The position numbers and the translations under genes are program-made. Positions 1 through 6,031 of a stretch of DNA of 7,736 nucleotides are shown here, piece by piece. Positions within the stretch are counted from its first letter, which is position 1, and every line of letters begins with the position of its first letter. The stretch is from Pseudomonadota bacterium (GTDB taxonomy: Bacteria; Myxococcota_A; UBA796; SXON01): the NCBI GenBank assembly GCA_005776735.1, contig SXOM01000232.1, positions 1 to 7,736 on the forward strand. The letters run 5' to 3'. The notes beneath the pieces were generated by a model. The model was given only the letters and a program-made list of their open reading frames with translations, made no database searches and was not told the origin of the DNA.

Positions 1-405
1 CCAACCCGCGGCGGGCGCCAAGAGGCCGAAGGCCGTCGAGTCGAAGTACAGGACGATGGGGATCGCAATCCAGATGGAGAGGAGGATGACCTTCCGCTCC
101 AGGTTGAAGCCGACCTTGATGTCCTCCTTGGTCTGGAACGACACGTCGTGGATCGTGTCGTGGCCCCGCGGCTCGAAGAAGAAGTGGCCCGACTGGCGGC
201 CCCACATCGCGACCACCCACCCGAGGAACGCGGTGATCGCCGGCTCGAAGGGCGCGAGCGCGTACACCACGCGGCAGGTGCACGCGCTCATCCGGTGGAG
301 CGGCGGGTTGATGCGGCTCTGGTGGTAGTAGCGGTGGTCATCCCAACGCTGTTCGCGCAGCTCCTCGCGGAAGCTGAGCTGCGGACGGATCGTGGACGGG
401 GTCAT
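1..405 (-). CDS. Mpo1-like (DUF962) integral membrane protein, C-terminus off the left edge
   Basis: Only the first 135 codons are in the window; the frame is still open at base 1. After a polar N-terminus comes a family-like signature: YHQSRINPPLHR (residues 27-38), a hydrophobic span at about 41-68, then SGHFFFEP (72-79), which gives H28, N33, H37, H74 and E78. A second hydrophobic span lies at about 106-130. This His/Asn/Glu pattern flanking a membrane hairpin is what I know from the Mpo1-like/DUF962 family; yeast Mpo1 is an Fe(II)-dependent dioxygenase in 2-hydroxy fatty acid alpha-oxidation. Bacterial members are mostly uncharacterised, so the reaction here is an inference. The ATG (403-405) overlaps the psd stop codon as ATGA, implying translational coupling and a shared membrane-lipid role. 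It could instead be an unrelated small membrane protein, but the paired motifs make the family call fairly likely. Confidence 0.68.
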   Translation of the reverse strand, partial: MTPSTIRPQLSFREELREQRWDDHRYYHQSRINPPLHRMSACTCRVVYALAPFEPAITAFLGWVVAMWGRQSGHFFFEPRGHDTIHDVSFQTKEDIKVGFNLERKVILLSIWIAIPIVLYFDSTAFGLLAPAAGW

Positions 406-1336
406 GCGTTCGCTCCGGTGGTGTGGATGAGGAGGGGCTCGCCCATACGGAGGGTGGCCCCCTCGGCGAGGTCGGGGTGGAGGCGGAAGCTGCGGTCGGC
501 AAAAGCAAGGATGGTGGAGCCGGCGTGAAAATAGCCCAACTCATCACCCTTTTGTAGCTGGCATCGCAAGGCATCGCGTTGGTGCCGCGACACGACAGGT
601 CGAGGGTCTGGCCCAGGCAATGCAGCCGGATGCTCGCGACCAGGATCGCCGCCACGGGCACGAGCGTGAGGCCTCGCCGGCCCCCGGGCAGCTCCAGGTC
701 GAGCACCGCGCGCTCGTTGCGACAGAAGAGGTTCTCCACGCGGCGCAGCGTGATCGGGTTCACGTTCCACGTGTCGCCCGAGATGTAGTCGACACTCGTG
801 ATCCGGCACGCGGTGGGCGCGTGGAACCGGTGGTACATGTTCGCCTTCAACCTGAGTGTCACAAAGCTCCCGCCTTCGTACCGGCGCACGAGCGCGGGGT
901 CGGGCAACAGGTCGGCCAGGCGGTAGGGGAAGCCCTTGGCTTGGAGGACCATGCCGTCGCACACCACGCCGAACGCCCCCACCACGGCGTCGCACGGCGA
1001 AACCACCGTCGCGGGGTCCGCGGCGATCGGCCGCGCCCCCGGCTTCAGCTCGCGAATGAAACACTCGTGCAGGCTCTCGAATGTCTGGGTGCGCGCCTCG
1101 GCGAGCCGGAGGTCGTCCGCGAACAGCCGCCAGACGGCCAGGGTCGCGCGCGTGAGCGGTCGGCTCCGGATGCGACTGAAGCGACCGGCCAGCCGGGTCA
1201 CCAGGCGCCGGGGCAGTCGGTTGGTCACGAGGAAGTTCAGGTCCTCGTGGAGGAAGACTCGCGCGAGGACCGAAGCCGGGGCCTGCGGCTCGTTGTGGTC
1301 CAGCGGGACCGCGGGAGGGGGACGATGCAGTTCCAA
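402..1336 (-). CDS. psd: Phosphatidylserine decarboxylase, interrupted by an apparent one-base frameshift
   Basis: Psd converts phosphatidylserine to phosphatidylethanolamine at the inner membrane and matures by self-cleavage to a pyruvoyl enzyme. Recognisable blocks are RELKPGARPI (95-104), SPCDAVVG (113-120, D116 at the family's catalytic Asp), QAKGFPY (132-138), MYHRFHAP (167-174, with the family's H/H pair), SGDTWNVNPI (186-195), LFCRNERAV (203-211) and VPVAAILVASIRLH (226-239). The first frame carries these to residue 262 (base 551) and then runs into unrelated Ser/Pro-rich sequence until 338. The frame shifted by -1 supplies the missing end: KGDELGYFHAGSTILAF, holding the GST cleavage site, and about 32 more residues to the stop at 402-404. 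One extra base in the A4G3 run (547-553) would restore a protein of about 311 residues, normal for the family. The start is TTG at 1334-1336 with an in-frame stop three codons upstream and no clear ribosome binding site. This may be a sequencing error, a true pseudogene or, least likely, recoding. Confidence 0.9.
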
Positions 1337-1442
1337 CGCCGCTCAGGTAGCACCGGCTTCCGACCGGTCCGGGAACAGGACGGCGACGTTTCCATACGTC
1401 TGGCCCACGAACCGGAGGCGCCGCGCGTCCATCGACCGGGTT

Positions 1443-1458
1443 GGGGCCCTACGGCCCC
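1443..1458. other. Short GC hairpin around the stop codon of the upstream lipoprotein gene
   Basis: GGGGCC and GGCCCC form a perfect 6-bp inverted repeat with a 4-base loop. The TAG stop of the minus-strand lipoprotein gene (1449-1451) lies in the loop. There is no U-tract, so it is not a classical intrinsic terminator. It could aid termination or mRNA 3'-end stability, or be chance in GC-rich DNA. The rest of the 112-bp gap to psd (1337-1448) shows no gene. Confidence 0.2.
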
Positions 1459-2399
1459 TGCGCGTCGAGTTCGTCGGTCAGCTCGTCCATCGTGGCCCAG
1501 CGTGCACGCCCGTCGTCCACCCGCTCGCCGATCATCTCGAAGAGGTTCGCCATCTGGCGGCGACTGGTGAAGCTGCCGTAGCTCCACGTCAGGTTGAAGG
1601 CCTTCACCCGCTCCTTCGAACGGTCGGCGATGGCCGCCTCGAGCGCGCGGGCGACCGCGGGCACGTCCTCGCCGGAGATCGTGCACGACTCCGCGGCCGG
1701 GTCGGCCTCGGCCTCCGCGGCGCAGGGGTAGCTGACCGCTGCGGGCACGAGCCACAAGCCGGCGTCGCCCCCCTCGGCGAGCCAGTCCCCACCGCGCTCG
1801 GCGCGCCACGGGTAGAGTCGCTGCGGCAGCGCCAACGGCACCCGTTCATGGCAGGCGGCGGGGTCGTCGCAGGCCGCGTAGGCGGCGTACTCGGGGGGCA
1901 GGTCGTCCAGGCTGCGCAGGCAGTACGCCACGATGCCGCCGGCAGCAGCCAGGCCGGCCTCCTCGGCCAGCGCCACCCAGTCCTGCTGCGAGCACAGGCC
2001 CGACGCGTGCGGCCGCGGGTGCACGCCGAGGGACCGCTCGTCGCGCAGCAGGCCGCGGAGATGGTCGGCCGCCTCGCGGTACGAGTCCTCGTGTGCGTAC
2101 ACGTTGGCGTGGACGCTCACGTCGTGCCCGGCGGCCTGCGCCTCCTGGAGCACCGTGCCCCCGTACGCGAGCTCGTCGGCCAGGAACTCCGGAGAGGCCT
2201 CGATCGTGAGCGGGACGCCGTGCTCGGCGGCCTCCGCGAGGAGCTCGCGCAGCTCCTCGACGTGGGCGGGGTGATCCTCGAGCAGACCCTCGACGTGCAC
2301 GGTGAGGACGACCCAGGGCGGTGCACCCGTCGCGACGGCGGCCGGGGCGGGCAGGTCGACCACCTCGGGAGCACACGCGAGCACGAGGAGCCACAGCAT
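1449..2399 (-). CDS. Predicted lipoprotein with a polysaccharide-deacetylase-like (NodB-type) domain, degenerate metal site
   Basis: The start at 2397-2399 gives MLWLLVLAC, a very short lipoprotein signal with lipidated Cys9. Earlier in-frame starts would add low-complexity sequence lying antisense to the next gene. The 316-residue protein has a linker (10-27) and then an alpha/beta pattern resembling NodB-fold deacetylases: PWVVLTVHVEGL (29-40), where those enzymes carry an Asp-rich first strand, GVPLTIEASPEFL (61-73), AGHDVSVHANVY (90-101) at the place of the HxxxH motif, SGLCSQQDW (133-141), YPWR (196-199), and WATMDEL near the end. The usual Asp is absent and the histidines are spaced HxxxxH, so canonical Zn-dependent deacetylation is doubtful. 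Six cysteines after Cys9 (136, 160, 177, 183, 226, 239) fit disulfides in the periplasm or at the cell surface. It is divergent from the CotH-like lipoprotein. The lipoprotein call is fairly secure; the fold assignment is from memory of motif order and is tentative. Confidence 0.72.
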   Translation of the reverse strand: MLWLLVLACAPEVVDLPAPAAVATGAPPWVVLTVHVEGLLEDHPAHVEELRELLAEAAEHGVPLTIEASPEFLADELAYGGTVLQEAQAAGHDVSVHANVYAHEDSYREAADHLRGLLRDERSLGVHPRPHASGLCSQQDWVALAEEAGLAAAGGIVAYCLRSLDDLPPEYAAYAACDDPAACHERVPLALPQRLYPWRAERGGDWLAEGGDAGLWLVPAAVSYPCAAEAEADPAAESCTISGEDVPAVARALEAAIADRSKERVKAFNLTWSYGSFTSRRQMANLFEMIGERVDDGRARWATMDELTDELDAQGP

Positions 2400-2457
2400 C
2401 CCCCGAGCGTAGCCGAATTCCTTTGCGGCAGGGCGCGCCCGGGGGTCATACCTGTCG
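2400..2457. promoter_or_regulatory. Divergent promoter region between the two lipoprotein genes
   Basis: These 58 bp must hold the promoters of both divergent genes. On the minus strand TACGCT (2406-2411) ends 6 bases before the ATG. On the plus strand TACCTG (2449-2454) ends 3 bases before the first ATG and 6 before the second, with a weak TTGCGG about 18 bases upstream of CATACC. Neither gene has a well-placed Shine-Dalgarno sequence: a minus-strand AAAGGA is about 19 bases from its ATG. The -10-like elements so close to the starts suggest leaderless or nearly leaderless transcripts, an inference only. Confidence 0.35.
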
Positions 2458-4146
2458 ATGATGCTGCTCCTCGTGATGGGATGCGCGCCCGCGCCCGACG
2501 CCGACCCGGCCGAGTCCGCCCCCCCGGACACCGCCGCGGGGCCCGCGGTGGAGGGTGGCGCCGAAGCCGACGTCGTGTACGACCCGACCGTGCTGCACGA
2601 GGTGGTCGTCACCCTCGACCCGTCCGACTGGGCGGAGCTGCGGGTTCAAGAGCGCAACTTCTACGAGCTGTTCGCCGAGGAGTGCATGGACGGGCCGTGG
2701 CCGAGCCCCTACACGTGGTTCGCGGCCGACGTGACGGTCGACGGCGAAGCGCTCGGATCGGTGGCGGTGCGGAAGAAGGGGCTGCTCGGCTCGGTCACCG
2801 CCGACCGCCCGAGCCTCCGCGTCGACGTGGACCGCTACCAGGACGGCGCCCGCTACCACGGGCTGCGGAAGTTGGTCCTCAACAACAACAACCAGGACCC
2901 GAGCCGCCTCCGCACCTGCCTGGCGCACCAGTGGTTCGCCGACGCCGGCCTCGTCGCGCCGCGATGTGCGCTGGCCCACGTGGTCGTCAACGGCGAGGAC
3001 CTCGGCGTGTACGCACAGACCGAGGCCATCGACGAAGACCTCGTCCATCGGCGCGAGGGGGCGCCCCCCGCGTCGTTGTACGAAGGAACCCTCAGCGACT
3101 TCCGCGACGGGTGGACGCAGACCTTCGAACCGGAGAGCGACGGCGCCGACGGCCACGAGCTGCTCGCCGTGGTGGCCGCGCTCGAGGCCGACGACGACGC
3201 GCTGTTGGCCGAGCTGGACCTGGTGGTGGACCTCGATCGGTTCTTCACGTTCTGGGCCGCCGAGTCGCTCGCCGGGCACTGGGACGGGTACAACGGCAAC
3301 ACCAACAACTTCTACGTCTACGCCGCGGCCGAGGACGGGCGCCTCCGGTTCATCGCGAGCGGCCCCGACGCGGTCTGGGACTCGCGCCAGCCGTTCGGCG
3401 CCGGACAGCCGGTGTGGGTGGCGACCACGAGCGCCTTGGCCAACCGCCTGATCGCCCACGACGAAGGTCGGGAGCGGTACATCGCGGCGCTCGAGCGGCT
3501 CCTCGCGGAGCAGTGGAACGAAGCCGCGCGCCTGGACACCCTCGACGCCTGGAAGGACCTCGTGGCGCCGGTCGACAGCGCGAGCCAACGCACCGCCATC
3601 GCCGATCTGCGCGACGTGGTCGCCGCGCGGGCGTCCGACCTCGAAGCCACGCTCGGCGGCCGCTTCGACCCCGGCGCGCTCCGCGGCGAGCTCTGCTGGA
3701 CCGACGTGGGGGTGGTCACCGTCGACTTCGCCGGCACGTTCGGCACCTACCCGGGGGGCGACCTGTACACCGGAGGCACCGCCCTGCCGTACTACGAGCT
3801 CGCCGGCGTGGAGTACGTCGCCCTGGAGAGTGGCGTGAGCGTGGGGTGGGCCGACGACGGCAGCGGCGACGCGTTGTGGCTCACCATCAGCGAGATCGCG
3901 CCCGACACGTGGCTGGCACCGTACGTCACCTTCGACCCCGCCCTCGCGGTCGACGGCGGAGAGGTCCCGATCGACGGCGACGCGGCGGTGGCGATGCTCC
4001 TCTACAACAGCCCCGAGACCGGCGGGCAATGGGCCCAGGCCGCCTACCTGGGGCACGGCGCACTCCGGTTCGAACAGGCGGCGACGGACGACGGAGAGCC
4101 CCTCGTGGGGCGCCTCGAGGTGACCGTCCTCGGCTCCGCCGAGTGA
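2458..4146 (+). CDS. CotH-kinase-family lipoprotein with C-terminal beta-rich extension
   Basis: The protein has 562 residues. MMLLLVMGC is a short lipoprotein signal (Cys9, or Cys8 if the second ATG is used), followed by an Asp/Pro/Ala-rich tether (10-38). The CotH-like region spans about 43-400: VAVRKKGLLGS (102-112, where the family has a VxxRxRG-type strand), LRKLVLNNNNQDPSRLR (136-152), VNGEDLGVYAQTEAID (177-192), LYEGTL (207-212), HWDGYNGNTNNFYVY (274-288) and RLRFIASGPDAVWD (295-308). CotH proteins have an atypical kinase fold; Bacillus CotH phosphorylates spore-coat proteins. Family members typically carry a PWDxD-like metal motif, which here reads ASGPDAVWD, so activity is uncertain. 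Residues about 411-562 look beta-rich and acidic, possibly an added binding domain; I do not recognise it. Export and tethering place it outside the cytoplasm, with extracytoplasmic protein phosphorylation or binding as the likely role. The next gene starts 43 bp downstream on the same strand, so co-transcription is possible. Confidence 0.85.
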   Translation: MMLLLVMGCAPAPDADPAESAPPDTAAGPAVEGGAEADVVYDPTVLHEVVVTLDPSDWAELRVQERNFYELFAEECMDGPWPSPYTWFAADVTVDGEALGSVAVRKKGLLGSVTADRPSLRVDVDRYQDGARYHGLRKLVLNNNNQDPSRLRTCLAHQWFADAGLVAPRCALAHVVVNGEDLGVYAQTEAIDEDLVHRREGAPPASLYEGTLSDFRDGWTQTFEPESDGADGHELLAVVAALEADDDALLAELDLVVDLDRFFTFWAAESLAGHWDGYNGNTNNFYVYAAAEDGRLRFIASGPDAVWDSRQPFGAGQPVWVATTSALANRLIAHDEGRERYIAALERLLAEQWNEAARLDTLDAWKDLVAPVDSASQRTAIADLRDVVAARASDLEATLGGRFDPGALRGELCWTDVGVVTVDFAGTFGTYPGGDLYTGGTALPYYELAGVEYVALESGVSVGWADDGSGDALWLTISEIAPDTWLAPYVTFDPALAVDGGEVPIDGDAAVAMLLYNSPETGGQWAQAAYLGHGALRFEQAATDDGEPLVGRLEVTVLGSAE

Positions 4147-4189
4147 AACGGGCGGGCGGAGGAGCCCCGATCGGATAGGTACCGGCTTC

Positions 4190-5950
4190 GTGTCCACCGC
4201 GCCTCCGCCCCCGGGCCGCCTCGTCCGTGCCTACGACCCGGCCTTCCGCGCCACCATGACGGTGGCCGAGTCCGCGGTCGAAGACCCGGCGGCGCTGACC
4301 GCCGCGATCGCCGCGTTGCCGGAGCCTGCGCGCGCGCTGCTCGACCTGTTGAGCCTCGTCGCCACCCCCGGGGAGCCGGTTCCGGAGCGCCTCCGGGAGC
4401 GCGTCGCGCGCGAAGGTGGCCCCCTGTGGGCCGCCGCCCTGCTCCTCCCCCGCGCGTCGACCTGGAGCGAAGGCAGCCTGCACCCCCAGCACTACGCCGG
4501 GTCGTGCCGGCTCAACCCGGCGGTGCGCACGCTCGGCTTCTCGACGGCGCCCGCGCCCCTCGAAGCGCCACCCAGCTTCCCCCCCGGCGAGGTGCGGTGG
4601 GACGCGGTGGTCGTGGCCGCCGCGTTGGAGGCCACCCCCGCCGCCCTCACGCAGGACGGGAGCCTCCGGCGCGACGTCGAGCGCCGGCTGTACACCCAGC
4701 TCGGCAACGACGACCACCGCTGGTCGCTCGCGCTGCGGTACGCCCGCGCCACCGGCCTCGTGCGCGCCGGAAACGGCAAGCTGCACGGCTTCCCCGAAGC
4801 CCACCCGCGCCCGCTCGCCGACGTCACCTCGCTCCTGGGCGGCGCCACCGAGGCTGCGGCGGCCGCCCTCGTCTTGCGCCTGGTGCGCGCCGAGTGGACA
4901 CGCACGGACTGGCTGGTCGACCTGCTCGCCGGCCCCGGCCGCGAGGTCTTCTACAGCCCGCACCACAAGCGCTACCCCCAGCGCCCCGAGCTGTTCGACG
5001 ACCACGGGTTCCGCGAGGTGGAGCTGCCCGCGCTGCTCGCCGCGCTCGACGTGATGCACCGCGCCGGCGCGATCGACGCGGTCCGCGACCACGAGATGGT
5101 TACCGCGTTCCGCCTCCCGGTGCCGCGCCCGCGGCCCCAGGGCGGCTTCCTGCTCACCCCCGACGCCGAGCTCTTGTGCCACGTCGCCGAGCTGCGCGTC
5201 GAGGTGTACGGGCGGCTCGCGCGGTTGGCGCCCTACGTCGACGGCGACTCGTTGCGCCGCCATCGGCTGAGCCGCGACGGCATCGTCGCGGAGCTCGGAG
5301 CCGGCCACCGCGACACCATCGACTTCCTCGAGGAGCACAGCCGCACCGGCGTGCCCCACAACGTGCGCGACCAGGTCCGGGAGTGGCAACGCAGCGCCAC
5401 CCGCCTGACCGTGCTCACCGGCGTCGACGTGGTGGAGGATGCCGATGGGCGCCTCCGCGTCGCGACCGCGGCCGACCACGGCCGGATCATCGACTACACC
5501 ACGCGCCCCCGCGCCCGCTTCGTGGTGCTGCACGGCAAGATGATGGTCCCCGACGGCTGGGACCCCCTCGACCTCCGGGTGACCCTGTCGCGCGTCGGCC
5601 GCCCCGAGGGCCGCGAAGGCGACGCTTGGGTGTACACGCCCACGTTGCGGGCCCACGCCCAACCGCAGGTTCTGCTCACGCGGCTGCGCGACTACCACGG
5701 CGGCGAGCTGCCGGGGGAGATCGAGGCCATGGTGCTCGCGGGGGCCGGCGTGCAGCCGGCGACCGCGGTCGACGCGGTCCTGGTGCGGCTCCCGACCGAG
5801 GTCGCCGACGCGCTCCGACGCGACCGGGTGGCCGGGCCGCTCCTGCGGCGCCAGGTCGGCCCCGGGGAGTGCGTGGTGCCCCGCGAACAGCTCGGCCTGC
5901 TGAAGGAGCGCCTGGCCGCCCTCGGCGTGGGCTGGGCCGGCACGGAATAG
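4190..5950 (+). CDS. XPB/Ssl2-like helicase C-terminal-3 domain protein lacking an ATPase motor
   Basis: The 586-residue cytoplasmic protein has no signal or membrane segment. The middle to C-terminal part matches the pattern I know for the helicase C-terminal-3 domain of XPB-like proteins: GGFLLTPDAELLCHVAEL (318-335), LRRHRLSRDGIVAELGAG (355-372), IDFLEEHS (377-384), VPHNVRDQVREWQ (388-400) and RLTVLTGVDVVED (405-417). An upstream block, PAALTQDGSLRRDVERRLY (150-168), resembles the winged-helix element before this domain. The end (GPLLRRQVGPGECVVP, then a helix to LGVGW) also fits. No Walker A or DEAD/DEAH-type box is visible, so it is not itself a helicase; it may bind DNA or partner a separate XPB helicase. 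The start is GTG at 4190 without a close ribosome binding site. An internal ATG at residue 23 is an alternative, but no upstream in-frame start exists after the CotH stop. The family assignment rests on recalled motif patterns. Confidence 0.72.
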   Translation: MSTAPPPPGRLVRAYDPAFRATMTVAESAVEDPAALTAAIAALPEPARALLDLLSLVATPGEPVPERLRERVAREGGPLWAAALLLPRASTWSEGSLHPQHYAGSCRLNPAVRTLGFSTAPAPLEAPPSFPPGEVRWDAVVVAAALEATPAALTQDGSLRRDVERRLYTQLGNDDHRWSLALRYARATGLVRAGNGKLHGFPEAHPRPLADVTSLLGGATEAAAAALVLRLVRAEWTRTDWLVDLLAGPGREVFYSPHHKRYPQRPELFDDHGFREVELPALLAALDVMHRAGAIDAVRDHEMVTAFRLPVPRPRPQGGFLLTPDAELLCHVAELRVEVYGRLARLAPYVDGDSLRRHRLSRDGIVAELGAGHRDTIDFLEEHSRTGVPHNVRDQVREWQRSATRLTVLTGVDVVEDADGRLRVATAADHGRIIDYTTRPRARFVVLHGKMMVPDGWDPLDLRVTLSRVGRPEGREGDAWVYTPTLRAHAQPQVLLTRLRDYHGGELPGEIEAMVLAGAGVQPATAVDAVLVRLPTEVADALRRDRVAGPLLRRQVGPGECVVPREQLGLLKERLAALGVGWAGTE

Positions 5951-5960
5951 CCCGCACCGC

Positions 5961-6011
5961 GCGCGGCGCCGGCCAGAGCCGGCTCGACGAGCGGACGGTC
6001 GCGCGGCGCCG
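5961..6011. repeat. Short direct repeat and hairpin between convergent genes
   Basis: The 81-bp gap between the converging stops (5951-6031) holds an 11-base repeat, GCGCGGCGCCG, at 5961-5971 and again at 6001-6011, exactly 40 bases apart. Overlapping the first copy is a perfect 6-bp hairpin, GCCGGC-CAGA-GCCGGC (5968-5983). A bidirectional termination role is plausible from position, but neither strand has a T-tract, and such repeats arise easily in DNA this GC-rich. Confidence 0.3.
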
Positions 6012-6031
6012 CCCCGAACGCGCCGACGGAC

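Noticed and set aside
547..553. Programmed -1 ribosomal frameshifting as the explanation for the psd break.
   Set aside because: The local bases C-TAC-AAA-AGG do not match the usual X-XXY-YYZ slippery form. I saw no adjacent stem-loop or Shine-Dalgarno-like stimulator, and psd is not known to need recoding. A missing base is simpler.
1337..1448. A possible small gene or RNA between the lipoprotein gene and psd.
   Set aside because: No start with a ribosome binding site opens a plausible frame, and only short GC inverted repeats are present.
2400..2612. An upstream extension of the minus-strand lipoprotein gene to an ATG at 2612.
   Set aside because: It would add about 71 low-complexity residues antisense to the CotH-like gene and bury the lipoprotein signal that begins at 2399.
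936..4178. A plus-strand open frame of 1080 codons spanning psd, both lipoprotein genes and beyond.
   Set aside because: It crosses several well-supported genes on both strands. Its product changes character along its length, is mostly Arg/Gly/Ala/Pro, and has no recognisable domain. Long spurious frames are expected at this GC content.
2446..4197. A minus-strand open frame of 583 codons opposite the CotH-like gene.
   Set aside because: It is an antisense shadow of a gene with clear family motifs and a lipoprotein signal, and its own translation shows no domain or signal.
3926..5698. A minus-strand open frame of 590 codons opposite the XPB-like gene.
   Set aside because: Its composition is His/Val/Gly/Ala/Arg-rich, typical of the complement of high-GC coding sequence, and the plus-strand frame has a coherent domain pattern.
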